Shown here: piece after piece, positions 30,041 through 40,827 of the stretch
How positions within the stretch are numbered: the stretch's first letter is position 1
How the letters are laid out: each line of letters opens with the position of its first letter
Assembly (NCBI GenBank): GCA_034638255.1
Contig: JAWPGT010000004.1
Location: 1,116,001-1,180,000, forward strand
Reading direction: 5' to 3'
Origin: Coprinus comatus
Lineage: Eukaryota > Basidiomycota > Agaricomycetes > Agaricales > Agaricaceae
DNA: 64,000 nucleotides
The notes under the pieces: model-generated
Databases searched by the model: none
What the model saw: only the letters and a program-made list of their open reading frames with translations
What the model was told of the DNA's origin: nothing
Made by a program: the position numbers and the translations under genes

Positions 30041-32363
30041 CTAAGACCAGCATTCCTCTATTATACGACCTTCTCTAGAAAGTGATTCAATGTACTTTTT
30101 GGACTCTTCTTCTGATAGCTTTCCTTCTCGTTCTACTGCATGAGCAAGAGCTGATTTTACGCCTTTTGGCATTTTATTTGAAGAACTACAAAGGGAAATT
30201 ACGCGTCAGTTACATTTGGTAGAAAACAGAGCGAAAAAGGAGGAAAAGAGAAAGAATAAAATAAGATAAGAAAGATAAAGAACCACCCAGAAATATAAAT
30301 CCAAGCTCCCTCATCTTCAATCAACTTCCAAATCCTACAAGAATCCAATTCTATTAAATCTTGAACATATATCCGTTTTGTACCTTCTATTCCATCACGA
30401 GAATGAGCTACTCGATAAGTTAATTGATTAAGGGATTGATAAGTTATCCATTCGGTTGAGTAGTGTTCATCTTTTTGAGACGATCGACAACCGAAGTAGA
30501 GTGTATTTTCTGTGTGTTTATTATTATTAAAAAATGGATAGAAATATGGTAGAGAGAGATGGTAGATGAATATATATGCGTATGTGCTTACTTTGAATAC
30601 CGGAATTGATTCGTTCTTCTATTAATGCACGCATTGGTGCTATACCTGTACCAGGACCGATACAAATTATAGGTGTCTGTAGATTAGGAGGGAGATGTAA
30701 TAAGCCTTTTTGTAGTTGAATTTGAAGCTTGTCGCCTTGGAAATCCTTTTGTGAGTGGGTTTTGTATGAGCGGACATATTCCAGTTTTTAAATTTACCTG
30801 GTTTAAGTTGTGCTAGGTAACTTGTACAAACACCTTTACGAGGAATTCGAAGTTTAGTTTTGTATCGTACTATGGCGACACAGAGGTGAATTTCATGTGG
30901 ATGTTTCTAATGATGTGTTTTGAGTGCCAATTAACAGAGAAGAAGAGAGACACCGTACTTTTATGGAACTGGAAATTGAGAATTGTCGTGGTCGTAGGAA
31001 TGGAAAAACGTCAAAGATGTAGTCTTTAGGAATTGAGACGTGACGGAATTCAGGTATGATTTCTCGGACTGTACGTCTCACTCGGTAACAGTAGTCATAT
31101 AGTTCGTCCTAGCACATATCAGCAAATCATTTTTACATGTCTATGAGCAAAAACAACGTACGGCTCCTTCCCTGGATAGGAACTCTTCCAACTTTTCTCG
31201 TTCCAGGTCGTCAGTAGTGAAGTTTCGGAGATGTTGGAAGAGTGATCGACGTGGGACGGCGTTAAAATCGAGATGATGAGTGAATAGTGTTCTTAGAGTG
31301 AATGTTTCTGGGAGGTTGTCCGGGAGGGATTGATCTGAATGATAGTTGAAACAGACGCAGCGGAGAACGAGGAGAAAGATTTACTCGCCTTCGTATCGAT
31401 GTCCAATGCGAAGTAGTTCATCTGCTTCGTTTCCCCAACCCATGGTATTGAGAAACTCTGCAACTTCATCTGCAGCTACGATGGGATGAATGATAGCGAT
31501 ATCACCAGGAGAATAACTGATGCTATTAGTTGTTTAAGAATTTAAACATCTTTCTAACACGACGTACTCGATGTTTTCCTCCGTATGAAACTCTAGATGG
31601 CGAACATCCTGATACCAATCCGGTGCAGTGATTCTGTTATTTGTTGTTACAGTCGCAGGTGCTGAGCATGATGATGGTTTTAAAGAAGGGAGATCAGGCT
31701 GTTCCTGGGATAATGCGACTTGTAATGTGACCCGAGGTTTGGGTAATTTCGGTTGTGATATGGGAGCGGAAAGTTCCTTGGGAAGTGGGTATAGTTGTAG
31801 TATAGGTTCCCGTAAATTTTCTAGCCAAGGTTCTAGAGCACCGTCTATTCTAGATGTCTATGAATGGTGTGGATATATGGGTATAATGTATATGACTCAC
31901 CCAAGTGGATGTTGCTCGTCACCCTCACCATGCTCGCATATCTCTGTAGCACCTAAACTGGTCAACCGTTTAGAAAGAAGTTTTGCTGGCCAACAGAACT
32001 TTTCGTATGATGTATCTCCGAGTCCGAATATTGCAAAGAACAAATCTTCGAATAGGTCCGTTGGTAGATTGGAGGTAAGCAATGTATTCCATAAGGGTGT
32101 CATAGAGCGTGGTTCGACGCCAGAGCCTGTGGTTGAGACGACAAATATAACCAGTTCCTCATTAATGAGATTATGCTGGAAATATGCTTAGTTAGGGATA
32201 TCTGATAAGATGACATGGCATACTGAGGGGTAATTTTCTACATTTCGGACACGACATTTGAATAATAGATTCCGACAGGCAAAGGCAATTCTGTCCGCAA
32301 CGTCCTGGCATTTCCTGTTTCTGTTGCATATAGGATTAGTAGCTCTCTGTGGTCCTCTGTCAT
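30041..32363 (-). CDS. TAH18: NADPH-dependent diflavin reductase Tah18 (NDOR1)
   Basis: Transfers electrons from NADPH through FAD and FMN to Dre2 in cytosolic Fe-S protein assembly. Ten exons: 32363-32224, 32175-31901, 31849-31568, 31516-31389, 31334-31162, 31108-30959, 30906-30798, 30745-30592, 30509-30287, 30186-30041. About 593 aa after two one-base corrections. Flavodoxin domain: LLILYATETGNA, VVSTTGSGVEPRSMTPLWN, FAIFGLGDTSYEKFCWPAKL. FAD domain: YSPGDIAIIHP, LRTLFTHHLDFNAVPRRSLF, LRPRQFSISSS, GVCTSYLAQLKP. NADPH part: PIICIGPGTGIAPMRALIEE and the terminal MPKGVKSALAHAVEREG to EECWS. One base is missing in the C run near 32305, between TGNA and QDVADRIA, and another near the exon 7/8 joint (30745-30798). 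Intron 4 (31388-31335) uses a GC donor. Confidence 0.94.
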
Positions 32364-33077
32364 TGACAATTGTCAAAATAGATAATTGTCGCTTTTGATC
32401 TATTATTCTTACTTCTTCCCACGCATCTTACCCCTTTTACTTGGCCTCTGTGCTGGGTACTATCCATCACAATGCAATGTAAAGTGACCCTAGTAATGTA
32501 AAAATGCTGATGGAGTGCATAGTTTCACATCTTTCCTCAAATAAAGTAGTGCAATTGATAGAGATGAACTAGATGAGTATTACAAGAAAAAGTTTTTCAA
32601 AATTGACCCAGAACTAGGCTTTCTAGCCCTTAAGGAATGCACAACTTTTGGATGAAAACTGCTTTTTTTGGATGTATTTCCAATTTTTGGATGTAATACA
32701 AGCCTTTGTAAAACCAAAAAGAGTATATTTCAATTGCCCCTCCTATTGTCTATGTAATACACCAGTTAGTTTATAAACAATGGGTGTGTGGGCTTAGGTA
32801 TTGAGGCTGAACAATGGACATGACAAGAGGTTGAGAAGAGGCCATCAATCACATTCAGACTCCACTGATATGTATGATGCCATCAATCTTCACCATTGTG
32901 CAATATTGATTACAATGTGCCCACACAAAGGGATCATTGTCTTGCAAAGATGAAGTATACCTATTGTATCTGTACTTGTTAGTTAAATACTGCACATTAC
33001 ACATACTCTAGATGAACTCATCCCACTCCTCCTAAACTCATACACATTACAAAATAAAGCTAGACTATATAAAATCA
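32364..33077. other. Boundary between gene block and repeat block
   Basis: TAH18 promoter followed, from about 32,450, by AT-rich, CG-poor DNA that continues into the transposon region. A repeated GGATGTA.T motif occurs at 32,665-32,700. It may contain one end of the DDE transposon, but I could not pair terminal inverted repeats. Confidence 0.35.
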
Positions 33078-33742
33078 ATGAAGAACAACCAAAAATCCAG
33101 TAACACTAGCAATGCACAGTTCAAGCTCAAGAAAAGTGAGCTTCTTGATGAAGCCTGTTGTTGCTTAAAGGAACTTACCATTCCTGGAAAGAGGCCACCT
33201 TATTCAATGGTTGTTGCAGATATTGAAAAGGAGGAAGGAATTTATCTTAATTATTTTCTTCTTCATTGCCACTTTCTAGGAACAAAACCCTGTCACTATG
33301 CCCATGAAAGTCAACAACTTCTCTTACCTCAGCAGGAGCTGGTGCTAAGCCAATGGCTTATGTTCAGTGTATATACTGGCAATCTGATGGATAAAAATAT
33401 ACTATGCAAAAAGGCCCAGACTATATGTGGAAAATTGCCTAGTAAAAATTGGGTCTAGTCTTTTTTATCTTGATGGCCCAGTATCACACTTGGAAGGCCA
33501 TCTGGACTTGATCCAAAGCAGGGCCAAGCTTTTAACTGACCTGTAGTCTCTTATCATTGTACACTTTTAAATGTAATCATAAAGACCTATCAGATTCCAG
33601 TTGAGAATATTTATAATATGGATGAAAAGGGGTGTCAATGGGGTGGAGGTTGGAAACTTCATGGTCAGAAATTTTTGGTATCTCAGACAAACCACTCTTG
33701 TTATCACCAGTGAAGTAAGAATCTGGAGCTTGTCACAATCAT

Positions 33743-34204
33743 TGTTATGATCCTAGATCTCTTGGGTACTAAGCTGCTTGAGACAGGTGTTCAATCTCTA
33801 CAAGTTAAACTACTGTTCTGGTGTTCAGGCAGAAGGTCATAGAACAAGTAGATTAGAAGTTAACCAACTTGAAGCTTGAGGCTCCGAGGGCTAATACAAG
33901 TGACTATTTATACTGTCTACAAGTAGTCCAATAATAAGTGAAACAAAGACAAAACATATAGTTATCCCTTCTCCTACCAAAACTTGTAGCAAAAGTGAAA
34001 TGTGTAACAACTAAGTATGAAACTGGTAAGAGCATAAGAGATGAGATGAGATAAAAGAAAATAACTATGCTAAAGATAATTGCACTAACTATAGCTTGGC
34101 TGAGTAATTAGTGTAAGTTAATAATAGTTCAGTTAGAAATAGAGTCAAGAGGTATTTCTGGAACTTCCTTAAAATAATCTAGTGAAGTGCTAATGTTTAT
34201 AACA
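33743..34204. mobile_element. Solo LTR, family F (462 bp), TSD ATCAT
   Basis: Begins TGTTATGATC and ends GTTTATAACA, giving an imperfect TGTTAT/ATAACA terminal inverted pair. ATCAT flanks it at 33738-33742 and 34205-34209. It sits in the transposase between LELVTII and ECVCADG. No coding capacity. Confidence 0.8.
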
Positions 34205-34636
34205 ATCATTGAGTGTGTCTGCACAGATGGCTCAAATGACATTTTTCCAGGGTTTGTGTTTCAAGGGAAGGAATTCTATACAAAATGGTTTGAATATAAT
34301 GACAATATCAGGTGAGCAATTATTGCATTAAAGTATATTCTTGATTATTAACTTTATTTCTGTTATAAGCATAAGTGTGTCTGATAATGGTTGGACCAAT
34401 GAATATCTATGCCTCAAGTGGTTCAAAAATTCATTTATTCCTCAATCAATGGCACACAATACTTGAAACAAACCCATTCTTCTTATTCTTGATGGACATG
34501 GTTCACATGAACAGGCTCCAATGATCAAATTAGCCTTTTCTAAAGGCATCATAATTTATTGTCTACCCCCTCACACAACCCACAAACTACAGCCATTAGA
34601 TGTTGGTGTTTTTGGCCCTTTTTCACATGCCTAGGC

Positions 34637-35000
34637 TATAAGGGACCTTCCTCACCGACCCTTACACTGACACACTGACTACCGACTGATCCTCTGATGT
34701 TCTGACTTCCATTGGAACACCTCCTGACTTTGCACTTTCATGACTTGCCCCCTCACATGACTCATCCCCCATTGTTCCCATTGTCCATGTTACAACATCC
34801 CTCTGGACAATAGCTGGTGTCTCTGTTTGTATAGTAGTATATATTGTGTGTAGCCTGCGCGAGTGAATCCCCAACTCTTTCTCTTTGGATTCCTCGCTAG
34901 GTATGTTGTATCTGCTCTGTAATATGTTTCCGATCAAATATAACTTTGGATTCCTCACTAGTTGTTGGGCCGCTTGTTGCCAACATGAGTTGCCCTTATA
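34637..35000 (-). mobile_element. Solo LTR, family C, copy 1 (364 bp), TSD TAGGC
   Basis: Ends are TATAAGGG and CCCTTATA; flanked by TAGGC at 34632-34636 and 35001-35005. It is the inverted, nearly identical counterpart of 40204-40568, whose ends are canonical TG..CA. Both ends here carry a C:G to T:A change (TG to TA, CA to TA). The open frame inside it (34662 to beyond its end, minus) is probably accidental. Confidence 0.82.
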
Positions 35001-36390
35001 TAGGCAGACCACTGTGATAATATTATCAATAATATCAATCATGCAGGTATGCCTTGGGAAGATTTTGTACACAAATATATGAAAATCCAGAAACAAATAT
35101 TCAAACTAACAACAATCACATGTTCTTTTAGAAAAAGTGGAATTTGGCCAGTTAATTATCAAACCTTCTCTGAAGAAGATTTTGCTCCCAGCTACCATAC
35201 TTCAACTACAATTGGTCATGTCCCATCTTCCTTCCCCATATCCAAACACAACTCTAGTTCTGAGCCCAATTCAACTGAATCTATACACAACTCTTTATTT
35301 CTTCCTACATTGGAGCCAATAGCTGAAGACCTATGCTCTAATCATTCAGATGAGAGAGTAGTAGACTCAGATAATGATGAAGATAATGGTGATGAAGAAG
35401 ATGAACCTAATGGAATTGAAATCACCAACAATGAACAGGGTGGATTAGCTTCAGAAGCTCCACTTCCTGTGGATCCATATAATTTAATGGTATTGATGGA
35501 TGACTTAATATCTCATATATGCCAGCACCACCAATCAGAAGGATTTAACATTGAAATCCAAGCTAACAAGCCTACCAAACCTTCAAAATATCTATTAAGG
35601 AAACATACAACAAACAAATCAAATCTCCATAAAGAAGTTGAAGAACTATCTGCTCATATTATCAAGATTCAAGATGAACTTGTGAAAGCAAAGACACATT
35701 GTGCATTAGCACTCAAAGAAATCTCAATTTACAAACAAAAACTTAATTCAAATTCAACAAATAATCCATGCTGATCACAGAAATTAAATGTGAACACCTG
35801 GTCTTTAACATCTGCAGAAGGGTTACAGTTAGTGCATGCACAAGAGGCCCAATGTGCTGAAAAATTATGGAAGAAATCTGAAAAACAAAATCAACATCTA
35901 GTTTAGGAAGCAGAGAGAGTTTGGGCCCAACAAGTACATGGACCCAATTTTTCTTATACTGGCTCATTAAACTCCAAAAAGAAACCTGAGCTTGAGGATA
36001 TTGTGCTTGACTTGGGACTTGAGTTCAAAGGATTAAAGAAACCTGAAATATTGTCAATTATTACTGAGCATTTTCAACAACATTGAAATAAGAAACATGA
36101 AAACCACTATAAAGGACTCTTCCAACAACAGAAGTCTCAAAACAATGATAAGAACATTCCTCCTATACCAAGTAATAGTAGAAACTCACTTGAAGTACCA
36201 GTACCCAATCCAATGCAACCATACAGACTACCTTTAACAATCAACAACTCACTCCAGTACTACAATAACACTTCAAGTCATAATTGGATTCAAAATTACA
36301 ATCATACCATACTAGTTACACAGTTGAACTCATATCATTATCACCAACCTACTACCAATGAAATGTTTTATTATAATTATAATAGATTTT

Positions 36391-38087
36391 AAATAAAAAC
36401 TCATTACTCACAGATATACAGTAAGAGAATTCCAAGATATGTGCTTTCTAACACTGTATTCAAGCAGATCTGCAAGTTATACTGCACCAGAGTTGAGAGG
36501 AAGTGATCAATGATTGAATATTGATAATCACTGATACCATTGGTCACACTACCTATTGGAGTTGCAACAAACACTATCAGATTTTTATACTTCTAGGATT
36601 TTTTGGCACTTTTTGTACTGGCAGGCTCATGGCAACAAGAATCATAGGACTACTTCTGTTATTTTTTCATAGATTGATAGGCATTTGATGTGCAAATCTA
36701 AACACAAGATCCAAAAATATTTGGTCCAAATGTCATAGAGGAACAAGAATTTCTTTGAAAAGTTTTACATATCTATGGTAACAATAGTATTGTTTACAGT
36801 GATCATTAATATTCCTAGTGAAAAGTCTCATAACAGGAATTCTGACATCAGCTGACCCAGGTGGCATTTGTGTCATCACGAAACTCCTAGGTTCCACTAA
36901 TATATTGTATACTTCTTCATGTATTATTGTACTTCCTCTGCCTCTATAGTCTATTACACCTTTATCATATTCCCCAACTTTAATTGCTTGAGCACATGAC
37001 CCAAAAACTCAAACATGTATGTCAGAACATTGACTGACTTGTATAGGTGTACTTCTACTACCCCTGGCATATTAGCAAAAAGTCAAGTGACTTAAATGAC
37101 TTAGTATAAATCAGATGAGATCTTTTAAGACAAACTAATTTCTATAAGTTATTGAAAATATATATAAGAAATATACATCTAATAACTTACTTTAAGTTGT
37201 ACAATATATAAAAGTAAAAGCATATTTCTGTTAGCAAAAAAAAAAAAAAAACATGTAAACAAGTTATATTTATAGTATATACTATAGTAATGTACCAAAA
37301 TAAAGATAAAAAAATTACAAGAATATCTACTTATAATAGGAGAACTTACTTAGGGGAATAAAGAACTAGATATCATGATCCAAGTTTTGAGTGGGGATTT
37401 ACATAGATAGGTGCATTTAAACAGTATTGTTGAGGCAGTTCCAATAATGCTAAAAATGTAAAATTCTGATAAGTATTGAAAGTTAAAAGAGGTAATAGAT
37501 TGGATGAGAACTTACTAGAAGATCAGGTTACTACAAATCCAGCTGTTCTCCATATCATATACAAGTTGGGAGTATAATAAAGGATATATGTATAGTTTAG
37601 AAGATCCTAAAAACATGGTATAGAGTATAGGAAAGAGTGAGATATCAGTGAAATAGAGTATTAGTGTAAAAGTTAGAGAACATATCTTTGACTATTAAAT
37701 ACTCTACTGTAGTGTTGGGCTAGTTAATAACTAATTATAGCTGTAGTTAAATAACCAGTAACCAGTGGTGTGGCATGAGAAATTTGATCATAAGGGTACT
37801 AATTACCAAATTGAGCTGTATTCATTATATCATGGACCACAGTACAGATAATCAGAGTAAAATTTCCTACATACATGCATCAACCTCAATTGTACCATCC
37901 TCTGCTGCCTCTTCATCATCATTTATGTCAAGGTCCAGTATCTCATACACAGAAAGCTCCTCTATAAATCCTTATATCCCTGACAACTTCAATCTTTTTT
38001 TTTTTTAGGTAGGAGAAAAGTCACTGACTGACTGACTTGTGATTTTGAGCTGTCACAAAGTATGGGGTTCTCACTTAAGGAGGGATC
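36391..38087. other. Decayed AT-rich DNA with one coding-like minus-strand remnant
   Basis: Very AT-rich and CG-poor; poly-A run at about 37237-37251. On the minus strand, 37008-36733 reads as an uninterrupted frame with protein-like composition: VFGSCAQAIKVGEYDKGV, YRGRGSTIIHEEVYNILVEP and FVMTQMPPGSADVRIPVMRL, then a stop at 36733. A frame-shifted extension upstream (VVEVHLYKSVNVLTYM) adds support. I do not recognise the family; transposon-borne is the best guess. The rest holds nothing I can name. Confidence 0.4.
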
Positions 38088-38686
38088 TGTCATGATCACA
38101 GGTCCATGTCATATGTGACCCTGTTGATCCTTCTCACACCACATCCTTGACATTCAACTCATCTTCATTACCTTCCTTTGTTCATTCTCTTCTAACACCC
38201 AGTGTCTTTACTGCCTGTTATGACCACAAACCATTAAGCTGAACACCCCTGGAACTTAAATGCTAGGGTGCAGTCATTTAGGAATGTGCATTCAATAAAC
38301 ACTTTGCTGCAATCCAAAGGCCTTTCTCTCTAGTGACCAAAGGGTATGGAGACAAAATGTATAAGGGATACAACAGAAGAGATTAAAGCTTGAGGCTTTA
38401 ATTGTCTAATACATCAAGTATTTATACTATTCTAGAGATATATCTAATAATAGCTACTGACTAATTATATCCTAATACATACTTGTCATTGCTTTATAAT
38501 ACTACTCCATATACAATGGAAGAGTTGTCAACAGGAGTAGGTGAGACATTGGGGTCAGGGACTATTTACTCCATACACAATGAAAGATTAGTCAACAGGA
38601 GTAAAATGATGAAACAGATAACTAATACTGGAGCCAGAGAAATGCAAACTTCTAAATATAAATGGAAACTTATACTTAGTTTGACA
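38088..38686 (+). repeat. Possible LTR related to family F
   Basis: Starts TGTCATGATC after a purine-rich AAGGAGGGA and may end TTTGACA. An internal stretch near 38390-38450 (AGCTTGAGGCT, then TATTTATACT) resembles 33867-33920 in the family F solo LTR. No matching target duplication was found, so boundaries and identity are tentative. Confidence 0.3.
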
Positions 38687-38718
38687 TTAGGTCATAGTGG
38701 TGTCTTGGAGTCTCTTCA

Positions 38719-39845
38719 TCATATAATGTTATCCATGATGGAGTCATCTTGGGGAATGAGCTCAGGGAAGATGGTGAACAAATCTTCCTTGGTGGTAGTG
38801 GTGTAGGCCGGTGGTTTGGGTGGGCTCATAACATTACTTCCTTCCTTAGAGGAAATGTCCTCATTCTCAACTTCAGAGGTCTTGGTAAGGGGAGCCAGTG
38901 ATGTTGGCTTCACAACAGGGTCATAGTCTTCTCCAAAGTCTCTTCCAAAGTCTTCTTGATTTGATCCATTACTTTGGTATGAGTGGTAGTGTGTTTGATG
39001 AGAGTTGGAATTACATTGATGATATCTCTCACTGTGAGATCCAGTCAGAATCAGGGTACAGGGTCCTGTCAATTGTGAGTGGCATATCTCTGGTGATTTA
39101 TGAATGCTAGAATGCATTGTCCCTCAATCAATTGGTTGTAGTGTCAGTTGCTGTTGTAGAAGTGTCCTATCTCCTTGTAAAATGTTACTGTTTGTTTTAT
39201 CAGCAGGGTGGAGTTTAGGGTTCTGGATGTAGTGCTCCTCAGCAATGGAGGCTGGGATGGTGCTTGAAGGGAGACCCTTGTACTTGTTTCAGGAGCAATG
39301 CTTGACATAATAGCTAGGAGCAGTTTGCTTACAGTGGTTGCAGAAATAACTTTGGCAGTGTGGTAGGAAATAGTTATGTCCATTACATGCAGGGCACCAA
39401 TGCTGTGTGGATTTAATTGGTAGCATGTATGGGGTCTGGGGACATTGGCTGGGAATGTCTTGTGGAATAGTAAGTTGGTCAGGTAATCTGTTTCCTGAGA
39501 GATCAGGTTCTGGGCCCATTGTTTGAGCATGTAGTGGTTCCTGAGGAGGGATGTGAGTTGCTTCTGAGTCTCCAGAAAGGGTTCCATCCCTTTGGGTCTC
39601 AAGGTTGCAAGGGCTAACATATCATGGTCCAAAACTAACACTGAAGAGTAAAGATCTTGAATTTCAGGATCTGTCAAGATCCTGGAAAAGGCAGTGGAGG
39701 CCAGCATGCTCTGTTTGTGAAAAACCATTTGATTGGAGTTTTTGACAAGCATGGGCCAAGGTGTCCCAAAGGTACAGTTCCTTAGCTTGTTGAGGAAAGT
39801 AACTAGATAGGTCTTCCCAAAGGGTATGAAGGAGTGTGTGGTGTT
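38719..39845 (-). pseudogene. Retroelement gag-like gene, 3' part (interrupted by element A)
   Basis: Minus-strand remnant. 39845-39150 reads HSFIPFGKTYLVTFLNKL, MLASTAFSRILTDPEIQDLY and QKQLTSLLRNHYMLKQWAQN. A frame change then gives a double zinc-knuckle-like segment at about 39415-39290 (CPACNGHNYFLPHCQSYFCN, then HCKQTAPSYYVKHC), and a last frame covers 39117-38719 with an acidic end. The Cys/His spacing suggests a nucleocapsid-like gag. Its 5' part continues at 48080-47849 on the far side of element A: the two halves join in frame through the target site GTGTT (SNLFIETTLN to TTHSFIPFG). Confidence 0.55.
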
Positions 39846-40037
39846 TGTTGAACTATTATTAGTTCTTCTATGACATTCTCTAATGGCATACACTAGATGA
39901 ACATGTGACCTAATATGTTCTCATACAGACCATTATAGATACTTATATAAAGCTTGTATTCCTGCATTATATACTTTAGTTCTTTCTACCTCAACCACCA
40001 CCCTCAGTAAGTTCTAAGTCATACCTACCCATGCATT

Positions 40038-40785
40038 GTTAAAAGCAACATGTATGCATGAAGACATAGTTGTATAATGATATGCACAGAGTGGTAGTTA
40101 GTATGTTGACTTTGTAGAGAGAGCAGAGTGTAAGAGAACTTGTTAGTTCAAGAACTGAAGAATACAAGAGTGAATGTAAACTACTTATACTAAATACTGC
40201 TGGTGTAAGGGCGACTCATGTCAGCGACAAGCAGCCCAACAACTAGTGAGGAATCCAAAGTTATATTTGATCGGAAACATATTACAGAGCAGATACAACA
40301 TACCTAGTGAGGAATCCAAAGAGAAAGAGTTGGGGATTCACTTGTACAGGCTACACACAATATATACTACTATACAAACAGAGACACCAGCTATTGTCCA
40401 GAGGGATGTTGTAACATGGACAATGGGAATAATGGGGGATGAGTCACATGAGGGGGCAAGTCATGAAAGCATGAAGTCAGGAGGTGTTCCGATGGAAGTC
40501 AGAACATTGGAGGATCAGTTGGTAGTTGGTGTGTTGGTGTAAGGGTCGGTGAGGAAGGTCCCCTTACAGCTGGTCCATGCTACAACAATAAGGAGTCAGG
40601 TGTCAACTACATGTAACTAATTATACATGAAACAGGAGTCCAAACAGGAGTTGAAACACATAGGTGAAACACTAACTACAACCAATAGAAGCTACCATAT
40701 AATGCAAAGTAAGTATAAAATGATAAAAGTGAAACAAAATGAAAATGTCATGTGACTATCTAATAATAGTCTGTATTTTCCAACA
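40038..40785 (-). mobile_element. Solo LTR, family B, nested in the 5' LTR of A, TSD TGCAT
   Basis: Plus-strand ends TGTTAAAAGC and TTTTCCAACA; TGCAT flanks at 40033-40037 and 40786-40790. Without the inner insertion it is 378 bp and matches the 384-bp LTR at 48163-48546. Orientation is minus, as in element B. Confidence 0.85.
40204..40568 (+). mobile_element. Solo LTR, family C, copy 2 (365 bp), TSD GCTGG
   Basis: Begins TGTAAGGGCGAC and ends GTCCCCTTACA; GCTGG flanks at 40199-40203 and 40569-40573. It lies inside LTR B, so it is the youngest layer. Nearly identical to 34637-35000 in opposite orientation. Confidence 0.87.
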
Positions 40786-40815
40786 TGCATACCACACTAT
40801 GCATATGTATTAACA

Positions 40816-40827
40816 GGTTATGGGCCC
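40816..40827 (+). other. Primer-binding site of element A (initiator-tRNA-Met half type)
   Basis: GGTTATGGGCCC starts directly after the 5' LTR. It is complementary to GGGCCCATAACC, the anticodon arm of eukaryotic initiator tRNA-Met. Drosophila copia is known to prime in this way from an internal tRNA fragment. The same string follows the family E LTR at 52761. Confidence 0.7.

Larger units (their letters stand above)
33078..36390 (+). pseudogene. DDE-1 (pogo/Tigger-like) transposase pseudogene, split by two solo LTRs
   Basis: Remains of a cut-and-paste DNA transposase. N-terminal DNA-binding part at 33078-33458 (ELLDEACCCLKELTIPGKRP, AHESQQLLLPQQELVLSQWL, AQTICGKLPSKNWV); a catalytic region reads ENIYNMDEKGCQ near 33606, LILDGHGSHE near 34480 and CLPPHTTHKLQPLDVGVFGP at about 34560-34620; C-terminal part from 35049 (MPWEDFVHKYMKIQ, SFRKSGIWPVNYQTFSEEDF, an acidic stretch, then a coiled coil) to a Tyr/Asn-rich tail ending near 36390. 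In-frame stops (33456, 35773, 35905, 36084) and frameshifts are scattered. Insertions at 33743-34204 and 34637-35000 interrupt it; deleting each with one target copy restores continuity of the domain order. From 34973 to 36878 there is no CG dinucleotide. Confidence 0.8.
39846..40815 (+). repeat. 5' LTR of element A, interrupted
   Basis: Element A LTR sequence runs 39846-40037 and resumes at 40791-40815. The middle is LTR B (40038-40785) flanked by TGCAT copies, which itself holds LTR C (40204-40568). The comparison partner is the uninterrupted 3' LTR at 47628-47843. Confidence 0.85.

Noticed and set aside
34637..35000. MITE with TATAAGGG inverted ends
   Set aside because: The partner at 40204-40568 has TG..CA ends and a 5-bp duplication, so a solo LTR explains both.
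34662..35096. Open frame starting with a membrane-like leader and its near copy at 40246-40542 as a gene family
   Set aside because: Both lie mainly inside the 364/365-bp solo LTR of family C; the frame is carried passively by the repeat.
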